Shown in pieces: positions 22,749 to 35,532 of a DNA stretch of 64,000 bases (positions are counted from its first letter, which is position 1; the number at the start of each line of letters is the position of its first letter). The DNA is taken from contig BDDD01000535.1 of NCBI GenBank assembly GCA_001972305.1, positions 185,648 to 249,647 of the forward strand, read 5' to 3'. The stretch comes from Cephalotus follicularis. Lineage: Eukaryota; Streptophyta; Magnoliopsida; Oxalidales; Cephalotaceae. Under the pieces are notes generated by a model. The model searched no databases and had not been told where the DNA came from. It saw only the letters and a list, made by a program, of their open reading frames with translations. The translations under genes and the position numbers were made by a program.

Positions 22749-25700
22749 TGTCATGCCCCGAACCACAGGAAAACCCCATGACCCGACACGTGGCAAACCG
22801 TCCGTATAAATCATTCATATGCATCACACAGTATCAAAAATATGCTATAAATAAAAACTTTAATCAATATCCATACAGCGAAAAGCCATTCATATACATG
22901 TATAGCAAAACCAAGGTCAAGTAACAGAATACTCAATACACGTCTGAAGTACTGCCAAAAGCCGGCAGGTCAATACAAGTGAAATACATCTTACACAACA
23001 GTCTTATACAAGGTATATATCAACAATTGGAACTGTGTTTAGCATAAAAATGTGTTATTTTTAAGAATATATTTGTTATATTTTTATGCTTGGATCAGAC
23101 TACTGCGGTTGTGTTTTATTGATTTTCAAGTACAAGGGCAAAATAATCAAAGTGCATATATACTTGTCAAATTGGCGCAAATTGAAGAGAAGAAACTGAA
23201 ATTGATAAGTTTCTACAGAAATTACAGTAAATTGGTCTAAAGCGTCGATGTGTTCATACTAAGCGTCAATGCCTATTTCTAAAGTGTTGACGATTCATTA
23301 AAAGAGTTGACGCTTTACACTGATATGTTTCTATGCTCAGCGCTATTTCATTCTCTGCTTTGCCCAAATACCGCACTATCCAAGTCTTCTCGGCAACGCT
23401 GCTCTGCAAAGTCTAGTATGCATTTCAAAGTATGGTCTGCTACCTATGTTGTTGGTTTGCTCGGATGTTCTTCATGGTCTCCTCGACAAAACTGCATCTC
23501 AAGTTTGCTAGTCTGGCGTCCAATTGTAGCGTGGTCTGCTTTTGCTCTTAGAAGCTTTGCCTTGGCTTACCAAGCTTGCTCTAATCTGCTATCTCAAGTC
23601 TGCTGAGTCTTCAAATTCTAAGCATCAAAGCTTCGCATTAACATCGACGCTTGGTGCACTTACAAGCATGTTTTTACATTCAAAGCGTTGATGCTTTGAA
23701 TATTAGCGTCGACGCTTTGCGCGATTATGGAAATTTTTAGAAGGTTTTGACGGGTTATAATCATTACATTAATTAGAATAATTAGGTTAGATTTTATTTC
23801 TTGTTTTAAGCAATAATTGTAAGTATAAAAAGACGAGAGAAGCGGCTACAAAAGAGAGCCCCCTTCTCCAACAACACAGTCGTCTCTCTCTTTTCTTTTC
23901 ATCAGTTTATATTGCAATGTTTTTTAGCTAAACTTTCAAGGTTTTTAGGGTTAGAACAAAGCTATTAGATGTATTGATGAAACTCCATTAATAAAAATCC
24001 TTGAACCTTTGATTTGTTTTTCAATTTTTTGACATCAAACACACTTTGTATGTCTGATTAAAATCCACATACACTTTGTCTGTGAAAAAGAATTTTGTTG
24101 AATGAATGATGCTTGCACGAAATCAATGGATATCTACTCATACGGCTTTTCACGCCGAACACACTCCGTATAGAAATAGCATGACTACTCATATGGTTTT
24201 TCAATCAACTCACACTCCGTATAGACCTAGCATGACTACGCATAAGATTTGTCACACTCCGTATCGACCTAGCAGTTGTTGATTACTAAGGTTTGATCTT
24301 TCAAAGTAAGTGAGTTCTCAATACAATCTATGGTTAGTTTCTATACCCTAAAACCGATTTTATCTTGCATATTTTATTCAGTTTTATTTCCTGTTTTGTC
24401 AATCTAGTATTTGCATGCTTTATTCAATTCAGTACGCATAACCATCGGTGCCTTGCATCAAAGCGTCGACGCTTTCAGCGTTTTTCGTCATAAACGTCGA
24501 CGCTTTCATCATAGCATCGACGCTTTACATGCCTGTTTCAACAGTTAGTTTATTTTTGAATGTTTAGGAGTAGCTTTTGATAATAACCCTCAATTTTGCA
24601 TACTTTGCCTAGGTTGAATAAATTAAAATTAGTTTAATCTTGTTTCCCTGTGTTTGACCCGTTACTGCACAACTGTGCACTTGCGGTATAAATTTAATTC
24701 TTTTCAAAATTCGTGAACAAACTGTAACTGGAAGTCCTGGCCTGGAGGTCCAGTCCGATCTCGTCACTTTGATGTATCCTTAGTAGTCGTTCCTAGATGT
24801 TATGGCCATTTCAAGAATGGGTCAGCCAAACACAGCCATACAAGTAACACTATATGCAATGAAGTGAACAGGTATGTACAGATATATGCATGTCATGTGA
24901 AATGCATGAAAGCCAATTGTGGATAGCTTTAGTATATCGACCGTCCCTAAGTGGTGGCATACTCAACGAGTCCTAATCATAAAATTTACCATCCATACAC
25001 CATAGGTCTACAGACACTCCATAAAATTAATCCATACCATCCATAGGTACACATAGTCCGTAAGGTATAAGTACCACTCTGCCTCTTCGGCCCGAGATGG
25101 TACATCCATTGTCTATGCACTTTCTGTGTCATAGCCATGTGGGGTCGAGATAATACTGACCACATGAACCCTACCGTACCGTAACATAATTTGTTCCATT
25201 TCCGTACCGTAATTCCGTAGTTCCGTTCCGTACCGTATTTCCGTAATTACATCCACAATACGGTGTCCCCATAGGTTCACCCCAAAAGGGATGTTCCGTT
25301 AACCCCGTGTAATATGGTCGAACACCCATAACTTTCATGATGGAAATGAAGATTATGAATAGGTTGTCTTGTCAAGTTTCAAACAATAACAAACATAGCC
25401 CTTAACCGTAAACACTTAATACCATAACCGTAAAACCATAAAAATCACTTTTAAATGATAGGGACCTACCCGTAAAGGATCTTGTGGGATCCATCCCAAA
25501 ACCGTTTTTCGTATTTCTAGTCCCTGAAGGTTCTAGTCCATAATAGTATTCCCGTAGGTCCAACCATACCATATACGTATTTCGGTCCCTATCGGAGTTA
25601 ATAAAACTCTTTAAAAGAAACTTCCTTGAAATTCACTTTAAATATTGATTCGAAGATCAATTATGTTAAAAGATGGTTCATATAGGTTACAAGGCTTTAA

Positions 25701-26688
25701 GGAGGCTTCCTATAGGACCCATTTGAAGAAAAAGAGTTTATGGTTGAAAAGGGGTTAAAACAGTCCATTTCGTGCGCTAAACGCCGACCCTTTTGCTAAA
25801 AGCGTCGACTGTTAGCGCTACAAAGCGTTGACAGTTTGGACGAGAGCGTTGACGGTTTGCACGTTACAACCAAAACGTCGACAGGTTACCTTCATGCATC
25901 ACCGGTTAAAGCGTGCATACTGTCGACGCTTTAACAAAAGCGTTGACAATTTGTGGCCTTACAGCACCGACGAACTCAGCTGTTAACAGTTTCAAAATCC
26001 ATACAAATCCATTTAAATCCCTTTGAAACTCGATCCAAAGGAAGCTATAAGCTTCAAAGGTCGATTACAGCTTAAAAGCAACTTTAAACCCACCTATTTA
26101 CATACTCATAGATCCATAATTGAGAGAGAGAAGAGATTAGGCCTATAAACCTAAAACTCTCGATTCTCTCTCTAATTTCCATTTTAATCCGTTATTGACC
26201 ATAACAATCACCCTAACTCATTCATTTAGCATAGATCTATCAATCCATAACCCTATAAGCATGCAATTTCATTTCTATATGAAATTCAAAGCATATATGT
26301 AAAACCTACCTCAAAACTGTTGAGATGTAGATCTGGAAGGATTGGTTGTTGAATCATTGATCTGATCCTTCCTCCAAGTTCTATACTCCGTCACGAATCC
26401 AATGCCTCATTCCTTACATGATTATGACCTTTATCTCTCTAACTCCCTCTTCACTATCTCTCTAGAATATGGAATGAGAATAGAAGAGTCAGCTCGCCTA
26501 TATATAGGTTTCCTTGGGTGAAAAACACTAAAGCTCACCCGATGTTCAATCGAACCCCCATAACCCATAAACATCCATGAAAAAGAAAAATACCATAAGA
26601 TGTACCATCCATACCATCCGTAATTACAATAGGGTACAATACCATATAAATACAATAAAAAAAGGACATCCATAACTCGGGGCTTACA
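22749..26688 (-). mobile_element. Element D 5' LTR, interrupted by a solo A-family LTR
   Basis: Minus-strand LTR from TGTAAGCCCCG (26688) to GGTTCGGGGCATGACA (22749); about 2.25 kb without the insertion at 23036-24719. TATA-like CCTATATATAGG is at 26497-26508. Palindromic motifs (gcgtcgac, gcgttgacgg, gtcgacgcttt) cluster at 25780-25945. Runs of ccgtaccgtaatt words lie at 25160-25250, and ccctgaaggttctagtcc (near 25523) is the reverse complement of words used in element C, supporting a shared ancestry. No gene is visible. Confidence 0.8.
23036..24719 (+). mobile_element. Solo LTR of the element A family
   Basis: 1684-bp LTR, TGTTTAGC...CGTGAACA, flanked by perfect AACTG duplications (23031-23035 and 24720-24724). 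It shares with A's LTRs the TATA box, the catgactactcata tandem units and the TCGA motifs (23640-23725, 24445-24525), but is clearly diverged from both, so it is an independent insertion reduced by LTR-LTR recombination. The ORF at 23307-23606 lies in U3-type sequence and resembles no known protein. Confidence 0.92.
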
Positions 26689-28789
26689 ACAGATACATAT
26701 AACTACTGTGCTGATATGAATACACTGAACTAAATTACAAAACTCCTCGAAACCCAAGCTATCCAAGTTCCATGATGTATAATGCCTCATATCACTGCCA
26801 ACTTGGCTAACCATATACTGCTACCTGATGTAAAAGTTGTGCCCATTCAGAGAATGGATCAGCCACACTGGCTCGGTAGAAAAACCCTATGTGCAATGAA
26901 GTGAACAAATATCACAATGTATTATGCATGCCATGTCATATGCATAAATGTCAATTATAATCTGCTATCCATATGCGAGCCACCCTATACCAGATCCTAT
27001 GCAATAGGAGCTATCCATACAAGTCTTTCCATCATCTAGTGGACAATCCATAAAATGTGTGCAAGTACACTCAACCATACCAATATAACTTAACAACCTT
27101 CCAATAAAACATATCAATGACATCTAGGCGCCCATGGATTGACCCTTGGAAACACAGACTAGATGGCTTAATCGTCTATGGATCTCCCCATAGAAATACA
27201 ATTAGATCTCCTAGCTGACTATGGATTTCCCATAGAAACACAACTAGATCTAACTATTTATGAATATTCCCTAGAAATGCAGCTAGAGACTGGAGTCAAC
27301 AGTGCAAGAAAAGCTAATCAAGGCAAGTAACTACCTAGTTAGAGGGATCAATTGAACAAATTATGGCGCCTAACATGCTTGAGCTAGAAGCTAGAACAAG
27401 GTCATTCTAATAGGTTCAATCTAATAAATCAATTTCATACGATAACACCTTCCATTTTTGTACTAATTCATGTAGAAAACATTTCAATTAAGCAAAGATT
27501 GACCTTGATTGATTCGCAATTGAAACCCATGTTGAAATACAATATACATGCCTAAGAAAGGACCCAGAAGAAAGAACAGTTAAAGAAATTATTAGATTGT
27601 TGAAACCATTCATTTTAGAAATAAAAATTGGCAAAAAATTTACGAACATTGATCCACGATCCATCCTCACTAAATAGTGATAAAAGCATATATGGAAAGC
27701 CATACATGGGTCTAGAGAAGAACCCGAAAGAAAATCATTTGAGAAAAGTCCTTAAACTTCTAAAATTTATCCATTTTGAAGAAACAGGGGAAAGGGGTAG
27801 ATGCTCATGAAGATAGCCTCGATGCTTTTCCAACTTTCACTTAAGCTTGTGAGAACAGACTTGAAAAGCATCGATACTTTTCGGTTCAATACTTATAGTA
27901 GCTAAACAAGAAAGCGTCGACGCTTAAAGGGAAACCGACTTTGCTTTTCCAGGCCTACAACTAATATCACTTCTAGATAATGAAATGCAGCGATACTATG
28001 GGAGAAAGTATTGATGTTGTTCACGAGAAAGCGTTAATGCTTTACAAAACATCAACGCTTTCTGGTCTGGTGACAACGAACAAAACTGCCATTTCAAACC
28101 AAAACACCCAGTCTCAAATATAAAATCCATTTCAACTCTTTCTAACCATAGAAAATTCCTTTAAAGCCATTTAAAACAAAGATTCAACACTAACAACCTA
28201 CAAATCCGAAAATGAATAGAAAAGTTAGGTTCAACTCCATTTTTTGATTAAAAAAAAAACTCAAACTCATTCATTCAATTCACGTTCAATCAATTAATAC
28301 CATATCCATACATGTAAATGCATCCATGATAGTTTAGGCATGTTCAAAGCATATAGAAATTAAGTAGAGAGTTGTTATCTATTTGCAAGCTTGAAGAAAT
28401 GAAGAACACAAGATAATCCACTTCATTTAATCCATGCAAGCATCAACAAATGAAATCAGATTACTCCCCTTTCCTTGCTTACAGAAATCGACTGCCCTTA
28501 GAGAGTTTGTGAGTGAGTGTCGTGTGTTTTTCTTTTGTGTGAGGAAGAGAGAGTAGGAGAGTGTAAAGAATGAGAATGAGTGAGTAGGGCGATGCCTGTA
28601 AGTTCACTAAACCCTCATGCTCCTTTAAGCTAATAACTACCCATATAAACTCACTTAGGTAAATTAATACACCCATGTAATTCTCCATGCATATAAAGTA
28701 TTGACACATTAATATTCACAGGTAAATAAATGTCACAAATGTCATACCATATGCAATCAATATCCATACTAATATCACCTACACATACG

Positions 28790-28835
<46 letters not shown>

Positions 28836-29098
28836 CGTATGTGTACATCATAAATTCTTAACAATAACATAATGTAGCTAAAGGATGATCATAGAAAACT
28901 CTGTCTTTACATCGTCCATTCCTTATAAGAATCTAGTCCCTAGATTTCACGAGCTCGATAGCTAAACAAGTCATCCTTCGATCAATTTCCTTCCTTTCAC
29001 TTGCAAATCTCAAATAGAAATGTAGATGTATGAGCGTTGTATGTTCTACTTGAGATAAAACGGGTAGTTTCTCATATGGTTTAGGTAGGGCCATTACA
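26689..29098 (-). mobile_element. LTR E, part of an older element into which D inserted
   Basis: Minus-strand LTR starting TGTAATGGCCC at 29098 and broken at 26688 by D; the remainder should lie beyond the left edge of the window. It is related to D's LTR: the block gtgcccattcagagaatggatcagcc (26847 on) parallels 24808-24832. A pyrimidine/purine-rich tract at 28495-28590 resembles a 5' leader. Palindromic motifs lie at 27865-28065, with a perfect AAGCGTCGACGCTT at 27912-27925. Repeats of gactatggatttcccatagaaac-type words occur at 27130-27280. No coding region. Confidence 0.65.
28780..28845. repeat. 66-bp perfect palindrome with a TA core
   Basis: The arm TACACATACGGGTAT at 28780-28794 is mirrored exactly by its reverse complement at 28831-28845, and everything between is alternating TA. 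The whole block is self-complementary and could extrude as a cruciform. Confidence 0.9.
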
Positions 29099-31243
29099 CA
29101 TTGCACCTAGGGCTTGGTTGAGCAAAGGGCACCTTGAGGGCACCTCGGATGTGCCCATGCATAGGCCATCCCGGTGGAATCGAAGACGTGCCTGAGGCCA
29201 AAGAGCCTTATTGGCACCTTAGACAGACCAAGCTTAGAACTCTTGTGACAAAATGGGTACGCTATGTCCCCTAGATACCTTAGAGTTGCACGATGATTTA
29301 CATTACGCTTTGTCCTGCCTAGGTTAACGACATGTCTTAACCTTGGAAAATGGCTTAAATACAATGTGGCATATGCTACTGTCCAAAAAAGCAAGTTTTT
29401 TCAGATTTGCCACATGTCAACCCAACACCCTTGGTAACAAGAAAGTCTAATATTAGGAATCAAACCACCCGGAAGGCCAACCTACCCTTTATTATATCTA
29501 GGCACATATAAACAAAGAAATGAGGTCACAGATATAATTTTATCCACACTTTCTCTGTAAGTAACGTATTTAATGCCACTTATGGGTGAATTTGCTCTCT
29601 TAAATTCATTCTCAGAACCTTACAAACTTAGTCTTTGGATAAGCCTCCCAAGGGCCACTTTCTGCTCACCAGGCTTTCCTTTCCAGGTTCGCCCAACTGG
29701 CCACAACACAACCTTATCTTCATTGGGAGGTAGTGTCCAATCCGATGACTAATTCAGGGCATTCAAGAGTCATTAACCCAACTAGATTGATCATTCACAA
29801 ATGTTAAGTTACTACAAAGGTAATTTTTGTGAAAGAAAGGAAAAACTATAATAATATTAGCGTAGCAAACAAATGAGTGATGCAATGCTTTGACAAAATA
29901 ATTTATCGTTTCTCAAAGTAGTCAATATTTTTATGACCGTATAATTGATTAAAACTAAAAGTGATAGTGTTATATAGATGTGGGCTTGTTGTTTATCTCC
30001 GTGCGGCATGTTGCTGTTGTGGGCCTTGTTGCATGTCCATGCGGCATGATGTAGTTGTGGGCCTTGTGGTTTTATATCCACGCATGAATGCTGTCAAAAC
30101 TCAAAAGACATTGATTACAAATAGGTGAACACAAATTTGTCAATTATATCATACTCTGCAATAGTTGAAAATAGATATAATTTAACTTAAAATAAAACGA
30201 ATAGAGTGGTAATGTTAGCTTCCACGCAACCATTACCATACATTTTCAAATGGGTCAAAATGAATACGACTGAAGTTGATCCTGCCAAAATTTTTATCAG
30301 CACTTATTTAACGGCATGTTGTTCCCTTTCAATATTCTCTATTCCCTCCTGCAACTTTCTTTGACTCTTCATATATCATGTCTCTGTCTAAGACTCTAAG
30401 GTAGGGATTGATGATCTCAGCAAAGAATCACATAATAAGTAAAAGTACTTCAAACAGGTTTGAATGTAAGAACAATCAGAGAAAGAAGATATTCATTAAG
30501 GAGGCCATGGGAAAAATTAGAGAGTAGTACTGTTGTTGTAAGCTTTAGTTGATAGAAAGGGAAAGGTTTAACAAAAAGATAATATCATGTCATGTGTTTC
30601 TCACTGATCTTTTTTTTTTCTTTTGCACTTTGTGCTTCCAATTTGCTATGAGCCGCCAGATGATCTTTTTTTTTTTTTTTATCAATTGGGTTATATAACT
30701 TTCACATTCTTTAAATCTCTATATTTTCATAGTAGATAGACGTTCTCACACGGGGAATCGATTCTAGAACTTGGTGTTCAATTTCCAAAGCTTTTATCAC
30801 TTAAGCTAAGTTACATCCACTATAATTAATTTTTTTCTCAAATAATGAAGTAATCAATATGAATCATGCTTAAATAATAGATAACGTTAATTAAGATAAA
30901 ATTTATAAAAATATTAAAACATATAACATTATTATTAAGATAATTACAACATCAATCTCCAGTAATTATTCTTATCTAACACCTAAGTTAAATAAAAAAT
31001 ATTATACTAAAAAATTGTTAGCTCAAATTTTCTTTTTTTTTTGAAGGTGACAATCATTCAAAAGAGGGAAAAAATTAATCTCATGAATGAAGATAGAGAG
31101 CGTTTGAATTTTGATCAAAACAAAAGAAACTCATATTCTTAATTATTAGGTTAAAGGTGCTTCCCTCAACTCAATTAGTCATTACAAGCCAATAATTAAA
31201 TAAAGTTGAAGACCCAATAGCATATCATACTTGTTAGTAACAA
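29099..31243. other. No gene seen: flank between LTR E and a MITE
   Basis: I see no coding region with a recognisable product. The ORF at 29107-29394 (minus) has no known motif. Around 29990-30075 there are short imperfect repeats of gtgggccttgttg with gcggcatg. Two T-runs following gatgatc or actgatc (30608 and 30666) are simple repeats. This may be old intergenic or decayed repeat DNA. Confidence 0.5.
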
Positions 31244-31510
31244 GGGGTTTAGTATGCTATAATAAAATTTCTACTAAGTGAGATTACAGGATAAGTGATT
31301 ATTTTGGTGCACTTTAAATGCTACTATGTATTTTTACTTTTACAAAATTGGATTGTAAATAGTAGAATTAGGTTATTTTGGAGCACTTGATATGCTACTA
31401 TGTTGCAAAGTTGTCTTTTTCGAGACAATTTTCCTGAAATTACTTATCTGGCTATACCTAGCTAAATCAAATTGTAATGTGAAAACTTGTTGTAGCATAC
31501 CAAACTACTC
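31244..31510. mobile_element. MITE-like element with ~16-bp inverted ends
   Basis: GTTTAGTATGCTATAA near 31247-31262 pairs with the reverse complement of TTGTAGCATACCAAAC at 31490-31505, with two mismatches. The ~265-bp interior has two further copies of a related word (gcactttaaatgctactatg and gcacttgatatgctactatg). No ORF. I cannot see a clear target duplication, so the superfamily is undecided. Confidence 0.5.
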
Positions 31511-32281
31511 TAAAGGCAAACGTAAATGAATGAGTATAAATTGAAAGAGCGTGCTATTCTAAATAAAAGAAATAGTGAATGACCAAAATATGATACCGAA
31601 GAGTTGAAAATGAAATTCAATAAACATGCAAAAATTAGATTCAATGAACATTATTAGAGCAATAATATTTTTGAGAAAAGCTTATTTGATTATTGAATTA
31701 TAATAAACCAAAAATCAAACAATATTCTTAAACTCACACGGATTAATAGCAATAAATAAAAATCTCAAAAAGCAATATGATCTAAAACATATAACTTTAG
31801 TTTTAGATGTCACATATTAACAGTACATATTCTATGTGGAAACTTGCTTAGTGATTAGAGAACTATTGATTTGGGTATTTTAACACTAGGATGTTTGATT
31901 AGAAATTATACACTGATGATTGGAACACTTTGCTTTTTTGTAAAGATTTTTTCTATAGAAAAACACAATGAATTCAAAATCTTTATTCTACCGTTTATTA
32001 TAGAATTTCTAATTCAAGTGTTTAAGCATTGTATCATATTTGTGAAGTTTTTTGTACATATAAAATGAAACCTGAATTTATTGACATTGTTAATAATATG
32101 AAAAAGAAAAAAAAATTAAATATTGGGATACACTTTTATTTTGCTTAGATTCAATTATGGATCAAATGATTAAATTAGATGTTTTAAAGTTAATATTAGA
32201 TATGTTTGATGATGCTATGTTATTGGATAATCTTCCAATATATGATTTTAATTTTATTTCAAATTTATTACATGAAATATA
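31511..32281. other. AT-rich flank with a possible exon remnant
   Basis: Mostly AT-rich with no gene. A 45-codon open stretch at 32148-32281 follows a T-rich tract ending in cttag, a plausible 3' splice site, and reads DSIMDQMIKLDVLKLILDMF onward. I do not recognise the protein. It ends at the target duplication of H (ATATA, 32277-32281); joined to the other flank it meets a stop within three codons. It could be chance. Confidence 0.3.
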
Positions 32282-35136
32282 TGTACGATTTTGATATCTC
32301 TGTCAAACAATCAATCATACAAAAAAATAACGATAAAGTAAAGGACACAGAGTTACCCAGGTTCACCTCAATTCAGGGCTACGTCATGCACAATGAGATT
32401 TTAATATAAATTCAATAATCTCCTCACACAACTCCCTGTTACAATAAGAAACCCTCGTAAGAGATTTGTTTATATAGGCAATACTAGGAAACCCTAGTAT
32501 TCAAGTAGTTATTCATGGGTCAGACCCAAACTACTAATAATAAATACATAAAACCAGACCTGCATCCGATTAAGAAAATCTGGTGTCCTTTTGGGAGCGC
32601 TGCCCCCGAACCTCCCTCCGCTCACCGGGGAGCGGAACCCCCCGGTATTCCACGCGATAAGGTCATAGTCGTACTGTTGATATGTCAAAGTAGATACCTG
32701 TCACACCCCGTTTCCATAAAAGACTCATAGTCGTGGCAATTAACATATATAAATACTCAACTCATACGAATTTACGATAAATTTAAAACATTTCAACACA
32801 TAACATCATTGTGGAAGCATTTTAACATAAGCTTAATACAATTAAGTAACATGCATCCCATACTACATGTTACAATCGCAAAGTATAATCATTATCAATT
32901 GCCTTCAAACGGAGCATGAACAATATTTAGTCGTTACACAAACTCATTATTGCAATAACCAGTTTAAACATTTCTCAAAAGAAATTACAACTTAAAACTC
33001 TACTTCGCTTCCCCAAGTTCAACGGTATCGATCCGCTGCATCAATCTGAAATGATAGGGTTAGTCGAATCCACTAGCTAAGTAGAGAAAATATAAATACA
33101 CTTTGGGGTCAACGATAATGAATGTCATGTAATGAATGCATCGTGATGCAATACATTATATATACAATACGTAATATGTATATGTATATCGATAGGTAGC
33201 AATCATACAATTCATAAATCATGTCCCAAGGACCAATCCCATCAATCCGATCAATCCATTGTTACTTGCACGAAGGCTAAGTAACCAATGCGTGTGGATG
33301 TCCCTTGCCAACTCCTGGCCCCTAGGCGCACAATCCCTCCCCTAGCCCGCAATGACAACTCCGTCACGTGGCTAGCGCAGCATCAATCCAATCACTGTGG
33401 GAGTCCCCAGCCATCTCCTAGCTCCTGGGCAAACAATCTCGCCCCTAGCCCGCAGCACCAATCCAATCACAAACATCAATCAATCCGTTTTCCAAGTAAT
33501 TTATAAGTTATAAAATACTTGCACAAATACATTTTCAAAATGTATAACAATCCTTTGAAACAGTGTTTCAATCTTTAAAATAACTTCCAATCCTTCAAAA
33601 ATATACATTTGTCAAAATATACATTTTCGTGTAACATAATGATTTCATTTTTAAATCATGAATGCACCCTCAAAATGGTAAAACATTTTAGAATTCATAT
33701 ACAATCCAATTTTCAGTTCAATCCATAACCATTATGCAATGCAAACATATGCTCAAATGCATCTAGACTCGTTTCGGGGTCAACGTACACTATCTAAGTT
33801 AAATTGTTCAAGTAGTAGCTTAAGCGTCGACGTTTAACTCTTGGCGTCGATGCTTATGTCCTTTAAGCGTCGACGCTTCCATCCATAGCGTCAGCGCTTA
33901 ACTTGGAAGCCTTATGCGTCAGTACTTGCCTTTTGGCTTCGAAGCTTTGAGGTAGGAACCTCACGCGTCAACGTGTCCAATCATTCATCTTCTTCGTCCA
34001 ACAGTCCAAAGCGTCGACGCTTATTCTTTAAGCGTCGACGGTTAAAGAAGACCAGATCGTCTTCTTCAACGCGTCACAGAAACAGGGGAAACCAAAGCAA
34101 TCCAAGCATGCAATCCAATCCAATATCATACCAAAACATGACATGCATGGAAGGTTAACATATCACAGCAACCACAACACCAATCATGCTATTAACAGTC
34201 CACAATAACCATGCAATCATCAATGTATATTAACTATTTTTGAACTCATAATTTCCTATATAAATCCCCTACCTTTGATTCGAAGTTAGTAACCAAAAGT
34301 CCACCTCTTTAAGTTCATGGAACAGTGGCATTTTGAGCTCCCTAGAAGCTCCAACCCATAGCTCCAAGCAAGCTCGTCTCCCTTCCTGGTTCGAGCTCCC
34401 AAGCTTGTACAGGCCCAACAATGGAAAATGCGATTTCCTCTCTTTCTCTCCTCTCTTTTCCTCTGGTTTTCTCACTGAGTTTCCCTCTATTTTCCTTCTT
34501 TTCTTTCCTTCCTTTTTTTCCGGTTGAAAGGGAATGAGAGTGGTGAGTTTTAATGCACGTTTCTCTCCCCCTTTCTCACAATCCCGCACATGCATGGCAT
34601 CCATGTGCCAGCCTCTTTCTCTTTTTCATTTCTCACATGCCGCTTGTCATTCACAAGTCCCCTCTCACTTATCCTTAGTCACTGTAAGCCCAGGAATCGT
34701 GGTGCATGTCTAACACATTTCCTCTGGCGCGATAATGCGCTCCACAGGGGTCAACACCTGCCCCTTTGCACGTTTCCTGACAGTGTTTAAACGTGTCTGG
34801 TATTCTGCATTAAACGTTGCCGGTTATACCATAGCGTCGACGCTTAACCCATTTTGTCTATTGGCGTCGACGCTTTTACTTGGTGTCGACGCTTGCGTGC
34901 ATGTGTTTGACGCATGCATTTGCATTCCTCGGCGTCGACGCTTTGATTCTAGGCGTCGATGCTTAGGCCAGTTTCTTGCATTTTAATCCAATACACTCCT
35001 CTTAACATTCTTACTCAACTTGCAACGTTATAATTTGGAAAATTCATCATTTCTCATTAATTCATGATAAATTACATTGGAAATTGCAACAATACATTGT
35101 ACGAAATTTCCGGGCATTACAATAGCAACTCCAACA
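32282..35136 (-). repeat. Element H 3' LTR, interrupted by solo LTR I
   Basis: Minus-strand LTR from TGTTGGAGTT (35136) to AATCGTACA (32282). The 2423-bp solo LTR I splits it ten bases from its start. It has a GC-rich hairpin, ccgctcaccggggagcgg near 32618-32635, also present near 52225-52242 in the other LTR; this may be a structured part of the RNA leader. The polypurine tract aagtgggagat lies just upstream (minus) at about 35137-35147. Confidence 0.85.
32699..35121 (-). mobile_element. Solo LTR I, related to element B, in H's 3' LTR
   Basis: Minus-strand TGTAATGCCCGG (35121) to GGGGTGTGACA (32699), 2423 bp. ATACC at 32694-32698 and ATAGC at 35122-35126 are an imperfect duplication; the uninterrupted H LTR has gataccaactcc here. 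Start, end and the tagtatgggatg word resemble element B's LTR. TCGA motifs cluster at 33820-34035 and 34830-34965, with perfect AAGCGTCGACGCTT at 33865-33878 and 34009-34022. Two copies of a ctagcccgca word (33342, 33453) mark an internal duplication. ORFs 33973-34158 and 34269-34604 show no known domain. Confidence 0.88.
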
Positions 35137-35139
35137 ATC

Positions 35140-35527
35140 TCCCACTTAGTGGATACTTCACACAAATGAGAACTTTCCCAGTATGACCATTCTTCAAACC
35201 AATCTCAACGATATACCACTCAAACTTTTCCTTACTAACTGCTTTAGTCAAGAAGTCTGAGCTGTTCACTGCCGTATCTATATTCCCCAACCATATCACC
35301 TTCTTTTCCACCTTTTCTCTGATGAAGTGATATTGAATATCAATGTGCTTAGTACGTGAATGAAACATCGGATTCTTCGCCAAGTAAATAGCACTTTGAC
35401 TATCACATTTCATCTTCACAGCATCCTGCCTGAAACCAAGCTCCACACACAACCTACGAAGCCACATATCTTCTTTCCCAGCATGTGTCAAAGCCATGTA
35501 TTCTGCCTCAGTAGAAGATAAAGCAAC
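35140..35527 (-). pseudogene. Element H RNase H, C-terminal part
   Basis: Minus-strand coding sequence: SSTEAEYMALTHAGKEDMWL, then CDSQSAIYLAKNPMFHSRTKHIDIQYHF, the conserved C-terminal part of Copia RNase H, which degrades the RNA strand of the RNA-DNA hybrid. It is cut off from the N-terminal part (38647-39061) by insertion J, and the frames rejoin when J and one AACAC are removed. Open to the LTR, with no internal stop. Confidence 0.88.
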
Positions 35528-35532
35528 AACAC

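Noticed and set aside
29107-29394. Minus-strand 95-codon ORF in the flank
   Set aside because: No recognisable motif and no supporting gene structure; treated as chance.
34269-34604. Minus-strand 111-codon Lys/Glu-rich ORF in solo LTR I
   Set aside because: It reads a purine-rich LTR leader; low complexity and without homologous domain.
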